A stretch of DNA of 35,295 bases, taken from assembly GCA_947492745.1 (NCBI GenBank), contig CANLOE010000079.1, forward strand, positions 1-35,295, written 5' to 3'. Position numbers and translations under genes: made by a program. Within the stretch, counting starts at the first letter, position 1. Each line of letters starts with the position of its first letter. Shown here in pieces: positions 17,223 through 24,973 of this stretch. Below the pieces are notes generated by a model. That model saw only the letters and a program-made list of their open reading frames with translations. It was not told where the DNA came from and made no database searches. Origin of the DNA: an uncultured Cyclobacteriaceae bacterium (GTDB lineage Bacteria; Bacteroidota; Bacteroidia; Cytophagales; Cyclobacteriaceae).

Positions 17223-17387
17223 CCCAGAATGTTCGTTGGAACTTCGTCATGAGGACTTAAATGGCAATAGATCAGTGCGTTTTCTTGGGTTCAGCGTAGC
17301 ACCGCTACGGTGAATTCAAAAAACGCATTCATTTACTGATTTGAAGTCAGTTAAGTCCGGAATAGATTTTCTAATGGACATTTTGGG
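17223..17387 (+). repeat. Family F element F1, intact
   Basis: 165-bp element from CCCAGAATGTTCG to GGACATTTTGGG, flanked by perfect ATTAA (17218-17222, 17388-17392). Core GTAGCACCGCTAC at 17296-17308 in a longer palindromic context. The segment GTTGGAACTTCGTCATGAGG is shared with family D, so F looks like a D interior with B-like ends. Confidence 0.88.
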
Positions 17388-17392
17388 ATTAA

Positions 17393-17540
17393 CCATCTTG
17401 CCCCCAAATCAATTGCGTTTGGGCATATATTACTATCATGAATATGAAACACCTTCTGGGTTGAGCATAGCACCGCTACGGATAATTCAAAAAGAACAGG
17501 TCTACTTCACTGATTTGAAGAGGCTTATTCCTCTATAGAA
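17393..17540 (+). repeat. Decayed family F element F2
   Basis: Directly follows F1, sharing its ATTAA flank. The middle (GCATAGCACCGCTACGG, AATTCAAAAA, ACTGATTTGAAG) matches F1; the outer parts are eroded and the right end is not defined. Confidence 0.55.
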
Positions 17541-17639
17541 AAAGTCAAGCCACAGGTTCAATGAATATCATTGAGATCGATCGATGCAATGAGTCATATC
17601 GCAGATTCTTGAGTCCCATTGGAAAACAGCCCTAAAATA

Positions 17640-17706
17640 AAAAAAAACGAAGATTGCCGATGTTTTGATCGATTTATCGGAATCAATGATAACTGATTCA
17701 TGAATA
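17640..17706 (+). repeat. Repeat G, copy 2
   Basis: Counterpart of 13634-13700 (shared CGAAGATT-CCGAT, GGAATCA, TTCATGA). Immediately followed by TAA and a family A scrap. Confidence 0.5.
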
Positions 17707-17711
17707 CCTAA

Positions 17712-17741
17712 TACAAACTTACATTTTATATGTCGCAGTTC
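17712..17741 (+). repeat. Family A left-end fragment
   Basis: TACAAACTTACATTTTATATG and the following TCGCAG resemble a diverged family A left arm, preceded by TAA. It is cut by the insertion point (TTA) of the next family A copy, so one A element seems to have landed in another. Confidence 0.5.
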
Positions 17742-17744
17742 TTA

Positions 17745-17866
17745 TACAAATTTGGGTTTTAAATGTCGTACAAGATTCCGCAGGTCATTTTGGTTTCAAT
17801 CAAGGCGATAACCGCAGGGATAGCAGCGCTATCCCGAGGATTGTCAACGCAGAGTGAAGCAAAATA
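17745..17866 (+). repeat. Family A element A5, right side lost
   Basis: Family A from TACAAATTTGGG through core ATAGCAGCGCTAT (17820-17832) to GAAGCAAAAT, where it switches to family C sequence. The left flank is TTA (17742-17744). The joint lies in an 8-bp stretch, AGCAAAAT, that both families contain. Confidence 0.8.
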
Positions 17867-17982
17867 CCGGCCATTTGTATTCGTTCGGCATAGCACCGCT
17901 ATGGTGAATGAAGACCGGTGGGCAAAGCTTCCGGTATGAAGCTATTTATGCGCGGAATAGGTTCTCTATTGATCATCTTGGG
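17858..17982 (-). repeat. Family C element C2, left side lost
   Basis: Inner and right part of family C, core ATAGCACCGCTAT at 17890-17902, terminus ATTGATCATCTTGGG. Fused to A5 on its left. A degenerate scrap with a family-A-like end (CTAAATTTGCATAAGG) follows near 18080-18097. Confidence 0.8.
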
Positions 17983-18320
17983 TTTACCTCAACTTCGTTG
18001 GCCAAACGAGCGATAACGCTGCTATCAAGTGTTTTGGATTAAAACAAAATAATCGACACAATTTTACAGGACACCTAAAACCTAAATTTGCATAAGGAGA
18101 TAAACGGCACCGTAAAAAAATGCATGATTCAGGTTTAAAAGCCTCTTTACTAACGGAATATGAGAAGATTTGGTCGACCACCCTGAACCTTTACATTTCC
18201 ACCAAGTATCCCCTGATGGAAAAGAGTACCTTATAGCGAATGGATTATTGCCAAGGGAAGTTTGTGCTTATATATTATTTTTTACAATATCTCTGAATCC
18301 GAGTTTAATAAACATACCTA

Positions 18321-18602
18321 TCATGCTGGGTTGCAACAGGAAAAAAGCGAAGGGTCCAGATTGCCCCATTCTATAGAGGTGCTTTTTTTCCAGATTCCGC
18401 TGAACTGCTGCCGATAACCAATCCAATCCTTAGTGGGACCGCAGGGCATGCCCTGATAATAGATAACTATTCTTAAGCCCGTTTCAGGAGATACAAAATC
18501 GCAAGTGTAATATTCTACCCAAGCTTCAGGAGCCTTAGGTACAGCTACATAACTTTCCCATGGGCCAAACCACAGGAGAAGGGGGAGGACCATTGTTGTC
18601 AT
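18321..18602 (-). CDS. Small hypothetical protein
   Basis: 93 residues from ATG at 18600-18602 (MTTMVLPLLLWFGPWES). The hydrophobic N-terminus could be a weak signal or membrane segment. The rest is rich in Trp, Tyr and Cys (EYYTCDF, CGPTKDWIGY, ending SCCNPA). No family recognised. It lies just past the terminator of the YheT-like gene, so it needs its own promoter, none of which I can see. Could be real or a remnant. Confidence 0.35.
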   Translation of the reverse strand: MTTMVLPLLLWFGPWESYVAVPKAPEAWVEYYTCDFVSPETGLRIVIYYQGMPCGPTKDWIGYRQQFSGIWKKSTSIEWGNLDPSLFSCCNPA

Positions 18603-18616
18603 GCTATGAAAATCGT

Positions 18617-18646
18617 AAAAAATCACTTTTTTTGCAAGTGATTTTT
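18617..18646 (-). terminator. Terminator after the YheT-like gene
   Basis: 11-bp stem AAAAATCACTT (18618-18628) with AAGTGATTTTT (18636-18646). On the minus strand the hairpin runs into a T tract (18622-18617), 44 bp beyond the hydrolase stop. The flanking A/T symmetry would allow weak function on the plus strand too. Confidence 0.75.
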
Positions 18647-18689
18647 ATGGTATATTTATTTTTGCGCCTACTTTTTCGGGTCTTTTTCA

Positions 18690-19817
18690 CTATAAGGTTC
18701 TAATGAAATCAAAAGCTCTTTTTTCGGACCAATAAAAACCTCCTTCTGAGCGCATGGAAAAACCACAATGCCCACCTCTGTCAGGATACTCGAAATGGAC
18801 ATGATCATGCTCCTTCAGTAAATCGTAAGGATAGCAGCTCTCTGATAGAAAGGGATCGTTCTTTGCATTGATGATTAGGGTAGGTACCTGTATGGCACTG
18901 ACATATTTTAAAGAACTGCACTTTTCATAATAGTCCATGGCACTTTGAAAACCATGCAGTGGTGCCGTATAGCGCTCATCAAAGTCCATCAGGCAGTTTA
19001 TCGCATCGATTCCGTCAAGGTCCAGTGTACCGGGCATCCTCTCGGACTTGGTTTTTATTTTTCTCGTGAGGCTCTTAAGGAAGCGTCTTGTATATATTTT
19101 ATTGAAGCCATGGTACAGTTGTCGACTGCTTCCATAAAGGTCCATCGGAACAGAAAAGGTCACTGCGCTCTTAATGACTTTTGGCAATTGTCCGGCTTTT
19201 TCCCCAAGTAGTTTCAGGGTCATGTTCCCTCCCAAGCTAAATCCTATAAGATATACGGAATGATAGTTACCGGAAGCTATGCCATGATCGATTACTTCTT
19301 TAAGATCTTCTGTTTCTCCACTGTGATAAAACCGTTTTTGAAGGTTCATCTCTTCACTACAGCCTCGGAAATTCCACGCAAGGATATCATAGCCTTGAAG
19401 GGATAGATACTTTGCCATGCCCTTTATATAGGAGCGGCGGCTGTCACCCTCCAGTCCATGGGTTAGTATGACCAAGCGGTTCTTTTTGTTCTTTATCCAA
19501 TCCAAATCCAGGAAATCATCATCTCGGGTAAGGATTCGTTGTCTTTCATAGTGCAGCGTTACCTTTCTGAACAAAGCAGGAAGTATCGTTTCCAAATGCT
19601 TATTGATATAGGGGAATCCCACAGTATAATCCGAATCCAATAACAATGGCGTAGAATAAAATTGGTGATAGTAGGCAAGACTACCAAAATTATTCCAATC
19701 CTGAAAGACCAAGAACTTACGGTCAGGTATATAAATAATGTGTATTTTTTTTGTGCTACTTACGTGTAAGTTGGATTCTATACGTCTTTCTATAGGATAT
19801 AATGAAAGAAAAACCAT
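18690..19817 (-). CDS. YheT-like alpha/beta hydrolase
   Basis: 375-codon frame of the YheT (COG0429) alpha/beta-hydrolase family. THGLEGDSRRSY (119-130) carries the oxyanion region, GFSLGG gives nucleophile Ser194, NAKNDPF gives Asp321, and GGHCGF gives His350. The YheT-typical N-terminal motif NKHLETILPAL is at 72-82. Family members are about 320 residues and usually begin just before this motif with Met-Pro-Leu; here that position is Thr56-Pro-Leu with codon ACG (19650-19652), so the first 55 residues may be non-native or the true start may be ACG. Cytoplasmic esterase-like enzyme, substrate unknown. Element E1 lies between it and the divergent TonB receptor. Confidence 0.88.
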   Translation of the reverse strand: MVFLSLYPIERRIESNLHVSSTKKIHIIYIPDRKFLVFQDWNNFGSLAYYHQFYSTPLLLDSDYTVGFPYINKHLETILPALFRKVTLHYERQRILTRDDDFLDLDWIKNKKNRLVILTHGLEGDSRRSYIKGMAKYLSLQGYDILAWNFRGCSEEMNLQKRFYHSGETEDLKEVIDHGIASGNYHSVYLIGFSLGGNMTLKLLGEKAGQLPKVIKSAVTFSVPMDLYGSSRQLYHGFNKIYTRRFLKSLTRKIKTKSERMPGTLDLDGIDAINCLMDFDERYTAPLHGFQSAMDYYEKCSSLKYVSAIQVPTLIINAKNDPFLSESCYPYDLLKEHDHVHFEYPDRGGHCGFSMRSEGGFYWSEKRAFDFIRTL

Positions 19818-19860
19818 AGAATTCGGGGAAGGGTCCCTGCAAAATGAATTCTGGGTTTTA

Positions 19861-20069
19861 GAGACTGTTTTCAGAATTGTTTTAGAATTTATGATTATTT
19901 ACAATAAGCCGAGTCGGGTGTTAAGAAAATGTCCTGCGGATGGTAGCCAGTGGAGGAGCTGGCCGTCCGCATGAGCAGCATTGATAAAGATAGCTTGCTA
20001 TCTACAAAAATTGTCCCTGCGAATTCTACGTGATCCTCAAAAATAAAAGATGCATTGCAAAACAGTCTC
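19861..20069 (+). repeat. Family E element E1, intact
   Basis: 209-bp element with perfect 11-bp terminal inverted repeats GAGACTGTTTT / AAAACAGTCTC, flanked by TTA (19858-19860, 20070-20072). Contains a GGTAGCCAGTGGAGGAGCTGG hairpin and the core ATAGC-TT-GCTAT at 19989-20000. Ends and 3-bp TNA duplication resemble IS5/IS1031-type elements. It fills the divergent promoter region between the YheT-like gene and the TonB receptor. Confidence 0.85.
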
Positions 20070-20143
20070 TTACTTCCCAAACCTATTATTCCATAAGTTG
20101 ATAGCTTAAAAGCAACCTATTGTTGTCAAAAGATGTCTAAAGA

Positions 20144-22528
20144 ATGAACTCTCAAAATCAGATTATGTTAAGAAAACTCAGTCTTATTATCTACATACTG
20201 CTTGCGCTGGGTAGTAGCACTGCCCTGGCCCAGCAGAAATTCACCTTGAGTGGCTATGTCCGTGATGCCAAAAGTGGAGAAGAACTCATCGGGGTTACGG
20301 TCTACCAGCCTTTGATAAAAACGGGAGTACTCACCAATACCTACGGCTTCTACTCTATCACCTTACCCGAAGGAAACTACCAATTGCAGTTTTCTTATCT
20401 AGGCTATGAACAGGTAAGCAAGGACATCGACCTTCATCAAAATAGAGAGCTCAACATCGATTTGTCGGGAAACATTCAAGAACTGTCCGAAGTAATAGTT
20501 ACCGATGAGGCTATCGATGCCAATGTTAGTGCCCTGAACATGAGCAGAAACAAACTGGACATCCAGCAGCTGAAAAAACTGCCGGCACTTTTGGGAGAAC
20601 CCGATGTCATCAAAATGGTTCAACTGTTACCGGGAGTGATTTCGGCGGGAGAAGGCACTTCCAGTTTTTATGTACGTGGAGGAAGCGCCGATCAGAACTT
20701 GATACTGATCGATGAGGCACCCATTTACGACCCGTCTCATCTGTTCGGTATCGTATCCGTATTCAATGCAGATGTTATCAAAGACTCCGAACTTTACAAA
20801 GGAGGTATACCTGCTCGCTTTGGTGGTAGGCTGTCCTCTATATTGGACGTACAGACCAAAGATGGAAACAATAGGCGTCTGGGCGGAGTGGCACGTTTAG
20901 GTTTGCTGAACTCTGGACTTATGCTGGAGGGACCTATAAAAAAAGAAAAGAGTTCTTTCATTTTATCCGCAAGGAGATCCAATATCGACTTCTATCAAAA
21001 AATAGCAAAGGAGGACAATACGGTCAGCTTTCATGATATCAATGCTAAGGTCAACTGGAAACCTTCCAATAAAAACCGAATCTACGTTGCGGCGTATTTT
21101 GGGCGTGATGTTTTCGATTTTGGTTCGGACTTTGGCTTTGACTGGGGGAACAAGACAGTTACGCTTCGCTGGAACCATCTTTTCAACGAACGCATGTTCT
21201 CCAATACTTCACTGATAGCCAGTAACTTTGATTATGGACTGACGCTGGTCGACCCTGTTCAGGGTTTCGAATGGGTTTCCGAATTGACAGAATATACGTT
21301 CAAAGAAGATCTATCCTATTTCATCAATCCCCGAAATGAACTCTCGGCGGGCTATCATGTCACTTATAGGAAGTTTTCTCCCGGCATTATCCGTCCCAAT
21401 GATAGTAATTCTATCTTCAAAGAGACCAAACTACAAGGGCTTTTTGCTTTGGATCATGCACTCTACATAGGTAATCAACAAAAAGTCAACGAAAAACTGA
21501 GCCTGAAGTATGGACTTCGTCTGTCGGTATTTCAAAATATCGGCGCAGGCACGGTGTATACCTATGCCGATAGGAGGGACAATATCAATATCCAAAGGAT
21601 AGATAGTATCAATTACGATGGATTCGAGAATATCAAAACCTATATCAACTTAGAGCCTCGCTTTGCCGCTAGATACCTACTTGGCCTTCATAGTTCCTTG
21701 AAGTTTTCTTATAATCGTATGGTACAGAATACTCACCTGATCTCTAGTGGGACGGTTCCTATTCCCTTCAATACATGGCATCCAAGTTCGCCCCATCTAA
21801 AGCCTCAACTGGCCGATCAGTTGACCCTCGGTTATTTCAGAAACATCAGCAACAATAGTGTGGAACTTTCAGCGGAGACTTATTATAAGAATATGGAAAA
21901 TGTCACCGACTTTGCCGACAATGCGTCCATATTTTTCAACGAGGACTTGGCCACTGAGTTCAGGCAGGGTCGGTCTTGGTCCTATGGACTGGAACTCATG
22001 GCCCGTAAAAAAGAAGGGCTACTGTCGGGTTTTGCCAGCTATACTTGGTCCAAAACCCAAAGGGACATCTCTGGGGTCAACTTGAACAGAACCTTTTTTG
22101 CCAATCACGACCGCCGTCATGTCTTTAATGTAACAGCAGCTTATGAGCTCAATGAACGCTGGTCCCTAGGGGGCAATTTCACCTACAGTACAGGCCGGCC
22201 CCTGACCATTCCCGCTGGACGGTATGAGTATGGTGAGGGTTACAATGTAGATTTGATAACAGAAAGAAACGGCTACAAACTACCTCCGCTACACCGCATG
22301 GACGTATCGGCGACCATGACCCCAAAGAAGAACGGAAGCCGGAAATGGAAGTCGAGCTGGGTGTTTGCATTGTACAATGTCTACAGTCGGCAAAACCCCT
22401 TTACCGTATACACCCGATTGCGTCAGGATGAGGACGGTAACCTGTTAGGAGATGGTACCGAAAAGGAAGCTAGACTGATTTATCTTTTCCCCATACTTCC
22501 CTCCATAACCTATACTATTGAGTTTTGA
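20144..22528 (+). CDS. TonB-dependent outer-membrane receptor
   Basis: 794-residue receptor. Signal peptide about 1-29 (ALA-QQK); carboxypeptidase-regulatory-like beta-sandwich about 32-110 with SGYVRDAKSGEELIGVTV; plug domain about 115-240 including SSFYVRGGSADQNLILIDE (173-191); then a 22-strand-type barrel ending in the aromatic YTIEF. These receptors import ligands using TonB energy; no SusD partner follows, but a DUF4249 lipoprotein does, a recurrent Bacteroidota pairing whose ligand is not known. Met8 is an alternative start. A weak promoter (TTG, 17 bp, TATTGTTG) lies about 40 bp upstream, just after element E1. Confidence 0.95.
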   Translation: MNSQNQIMLRKLSLIIYILLALGSSTALAQQKFTLSGYVRDAKSGEELIGVTVYQPLIKTGVLTNTYGFYSITLPEGNYQLQFSYLGYEQVSKDIDLHQNRELNIDLSGNIQELSEVIVTDEAIDANVSALNMSRNKLDIQQLKKLPALLGEPDVIKMVQLLPGVISAGEGTSSFYVRGGSADQNLILIDEAPIYDPSHLFGIVSVFNADVIKDSELYKGGIPARFGGRLSSILDVQTKDGNNRRLGGVARLGLLNSGLMLEGPIKKEKSSFILSARRSNIDFYQKIAKEDNTVSFHDINAKVNWKPSNKNRIYVAAYFGRDVFDFGSDFGFDWGNKTVTLRWNHLFNERMFSNTSLIASNFDYGLTLVDPVQGFEWVSELTEYTFKEDLSYFINPRNELSAGYHVTYRKFSPGIIRPNDSNSIFKETKLQGLFALDHALYIGNQQKVNEKLSLKYGLRLSVFQNIGAGTVYTYADRRDNINIQRIDSINYDGFENIKTYINLEPRFAARYLLGLHSSLKFSYNRMVQNTHLISSGTVPIPFNTWHPSSPHLKPQLADQLTLGYFRNISNNSVELSAETYYKNMENVTDFADNASIFFNEDLATEFRQGRSWSYGLELMARKKEGLLSGFASYTWSKTQRDISGVNLNRTFFANHDRRHVFNVTAAYELNERWSLGGNFTYSTGRPLTIPAGRYEYGEGYNVDLITERNGYKLPPLHRMDVSATMTPKKNGSRKWKSSWVFALYNVYSRQNPFTVYTRLRQDEDGNLLGDGTEKEARLIYLFPILPSITYTIEF

Positions 22529-22581
22529 TTTTCACAACATCATTGAACAGAGTTTATAACAGGCGCATAAACCATCATTAC

Positions 22582-23466
22582 ATGAAAAAACATAACACCT
22601 TTTGCTCAATGACTACCACTGTCCTAAAGGCACTTGTAGTATTACTGATAGTCACCTCTTGCGAAAAAACCATCGAACTGGATGTGAAGCAAACCGCTCC
22701 TCAGGTGGTCATCGAGGGATTACTTACGGATAAAGAGGGAATGCAATATGTCAAAGTGGGTCAGACAGTTGGTTTTTATACCACTGGCTCCACACCGAGG
22801 ATAACCGATGCTATGGTCGCCGTCAGTGATGACGAAGGAGAGCGTATGGTTTTTGAACATAATCCCAATGACCATCCCGATTCTTTAGGTTATTATTTGC
22901 CGGACCCTTCTTATAAAGGGGAAATCGGTCATACCTATACACTGAGTGTCACGATAGGAGAGGACCTGTATACCGCATCGGACAAGCTGCTGCCCGTTAC
23001 GGAGATAAGCGCTTTGACCTCAGAAATCAACGATGAGGAACGGGAATACCTTCGCGAGAACAATATCGACGGACCTATCGAAAGGGAGCGTTACCATGAG
23101 GTTTTTCTTTTTGCTGAAGAGCCACAGGAAAGAAAGGATTTTTACCTGTTCAAGTTCTATCGAAATGGACAGGTCCTACGGGATGACGACAATGAAATCT
23201 ATGTCGTGGACGATACCAGTTTGGGGGAAAGTATCGATGACATACCTATTGCCGGTTTTTTTGCACCCCGGGAAGTGGCTAGAGTGGAGATGTTCAGCAT
23301 TACCCGACCCGGCTTCCTCTATTACCAGGACCTAACGAATATTTTAGGAAACGATGGAGGGATGTTCAGTCCACCACCGGCTAACCCTAGGAGCAACCTA
23401 AGTAATAACGCGCTCGGGTTCTTTCAGGTCAGCGCGATAGCGGTAAGTACTTTCGTCATACCTTAG
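22582..23466 (+). CDS. DUF4249 lipoprotein
   Basis: 294-residue lipoprotein: hydrophobic segment 12-25, lipobox VTSC with Cys27, then the DUF4249 pattern (PQVVIEGLLTDKEGMQYVKV near 34-53, followed by two Ig-like beta-rich segments, ending ALGFFQVSAIAVSTFVIP). I chose ATG 22582 because it gives a clean lipoprotein signal; upstream in-frame codons overlap the receptor gene. It follows the TonB receptor by 53 bp and is surely co-transcribed; it may cap or assist that receptor at the outer membrane. Its stop codon TAG (23464-23466) consists of two bases of the E3 target site and the first base of element E3. Confidence 0.9.
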   Translation: MKKHNTFCSMTTTVLKALVVLLIVTSCEKTIELDVKQTAPQVVIEGLLTDKEGMQYVKVGQTVGFYTTGSTPRITDAMVAVSDDEGERMVFEHNPNDHPDSLGYYLPDPSYKGEIGHTYTLSVTIGEDLYTASDKLLPVTEISALTSEINDEEREYLRENNIDGPIERERYHEVFLFAEEPQERKDFYLFKFYRNGQVLRDDDNEIYVVDDTSLGESIDDIPIAGFFAPREVARVEMFSITRPGFLYYQDLTNILGNDGGMFSPPPANPRSNLSNNALGFFQVSAIAVSTFVIP

Positions 23467-23598
23467 AGACTGTTTTGAAGGACGTTGTTTTGGAGTTTGG
23501 TATCGCTTGTCCTCGATAAGAACGAACGTGAAAATAATATCCTGAGGACTTAGCCAGTGAAGGGGCCAGCTTGCCGCGTGGGCCATGGACGAAAATAA
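23466..23598 (+). repeat. Family E element E3, left part
   Basis: Starts GAGACTGTTTTG immediately at the DUF4249 stop, preceded by TTA (23463-23465). Contains AGCCAGTGAAGGGGCCAGC, as in the other E copies. Interrupted by A7 at GAAAATAA. A possible continuation and right end lie at 24166-24255, beyond A7, D3 and C3. Confidence 0.75.
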
Positions 23599-23744
23599 TA
23601 CAAATTTGGATTTTACATGTCGTATAAGATTCCGCAGGTCATTTTTTTTCAATCAAGGCGATAACCGCAGGGATAGCAGCGCTATCCCGAGGATTGAAGC
23701 AAAATGAACAGGAAGATCTGCGATATTTAAAAGCTAAGTTTGTA
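23599..23744 (+). repeat. Family A element A7 inside E3
   Basis: 146-bp family A copy with core ATAGCAGCGCTAT at 23673-23685 and TAA on both sides (23596-23598, 23745-23747). It lacks about 13 bp of the right arm (GTCAACGCAGAGT) found in other copies. Confidence 0.88.
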
Positions 23745-23770
23745 TAACTTGCGATTTGCGGATATTTCAA

Positions 23771-23936
23771 CCCGGATCATGTGTTGGAACTTCGTAATGA
23801 GGGTTTACATATCCATAAATCAGGGAGTTTTATTGGATTTAGCATAGTACCGCTATGGTGAATTCAAAAAACGTAGTACAACGACCGGTTTGCAGGTATT
23901 TAGATCCGCAGTAGATTTTTCAATGCATGATCCGAG
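23771..23936 (+). repeat. Family D element D3, intact
   Basis: 166-bp uninterrupted family D copy from CCCGGATCATG to CATGATCCGAG with perfect TTCAA flanks (23766-23770, 23937-23941). Core ATAGTACCGCTAT at 23844-23856. Its right TTCAA is also the left flank of C3. Reference for the A3 insertion in D2. Confidence 0.9.
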
Positions 23937-23941
23937 TTCAA

Positions 23942-24105
23942 CCCAAAATGATCAATAGAGAACCTATTCCGCGCACAAATAGCTTCCTACCGGAAGCTTT
24001 GCCCACCGGTCTTCATTCACCATAGCGGTGCTATGCCGAACGAATCCAAATGGCCGGTATTTTGCTATTTATACGCTCATCACGATTTCTATCGATCAAT
24101 TTGGG
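23942..24105 (+). repeat. Family C element C3, intact
   Basis: 164-bp family C copy from CCCAAAATGATCAATAG to GATCAATTTGGG with TTCAA on both sides (23937-23941, 24106-24110). Core ATAGCGGTGCTAT at 24022-24034. Sits directly after D3. Confidence 0.92.
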
Positions 24106-24165
24106 TTCAATGAAACCTTGGGCCGAAAGACTACCGCTGCAATGAGCTTAGTGGAGAAATCTCAG

Positions 24166-24255
24166 AGTTTGACGTGAATGCCACTCCTGCAAATTTCATG
24201 CGATCATTAGCAATCAATAAATGCATACGAAAATAAAACATACATTTTCAAATAG
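24166..24255 (+). repeat. Family E right-end fragment
   Basis: Resembles the right end of E1 (CCTGCAAATTT, GCGATCA, AAATAAA, ending ATAGTCTC). Could be the distal end of E3 displaced by A7, D3 and C3, or a separate relic; the triplet after it is TTG rather than TTA. Confidence 0.5.
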
Positions 24256-24283
24256 TCTCTTGGCCTTTGAGTCCGCGGCTAAA

Positions 24284-24449
24284 CCCAAATTGATCAATAG
24301 GATTTTATCATGAGAGCATAATTGCAATAAAATCAGTGGTTTAGGTGAGGAGGCTTTTGCATCATTAAGGTATAAAACCTGCGTAGCATAAAACTGCTGA
24401 TTTTGAAGCAATTTATGTTCGGAATAGGAATGCTATTGATTATTTTGGG
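24284..24449 (-). repeat. Family B element B4, intact
   Basis: 166-bp family B copy in reverse orientation, CCCAAATTGATCAATAGG to GATTATTTTGGG. Flanks CTAAA and TTAAA agree at 4 of 5 bases. Confidence 0.85.
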
Positions 24450-24454
24450 TTAAA

Positions 24455-24911
24455 AGTTGCCAAGTTGACGTTTGGGTATAAAAAGTGAGGAAAGCTCGAT
24501 ATGAAATAGTATCAAGTTGAAAAATTAGTATTAATTTAAGCCAAATCAACGGATAGGTTCGTTGTATTAGGGAAAGACATTTAAGGGTCATGATGTTTTA
24601 CCCTAACTCCGTTTCTAGGGTATTGATTTGGTTTTTGTTTTAGAACTAAACCTCAGTAGGGAGTCTTGTACGAACTTGACCGGTTTCTAATCAACATCTT
24701 CTTTGAATTGAGTAATGCTGGTTAAGGATCATGCCATGTCTTTTTAGTTTGTAGGGTTATGGTGACTTCAGCATGTTGTGGACTTGTCAAAAATATCAAA
24801 CTGATGTTTCTACCTTCGTATGATGGATACCGACGCTATAGAGATGATGCTTATGTCAGGTGTATTGGGGGTTTTTGTGATGGATTATTCATCGATATGT
24901 ACCCGATTCAT
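24455..24911. other. Spacer upstream of the metallopeptidase gene
   Basis: No gene, repeat family or hairpin recognised. It ends at the promoter box of the next gene. Confidence 0.5.
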
Positions 24912-24919
24912 TATGTTTG
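24912..24919 (+). promoter_or_regulatory. Candidate -7 box, metallopeptidase gene
   Basis: TATGTTTG, a perfect TAnnTTTG match. Transcription starting near 24926 would exclude the upstream non-ATG start at 24917 and support ATG 24974. No TTTG at normal spacing. Confidence 0.35.
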
Positions 24920-24973
24920 AGTATAGGTCTCGATACTAAAATTCAAATACACGCGAAAGAAGGATATAGAAAA

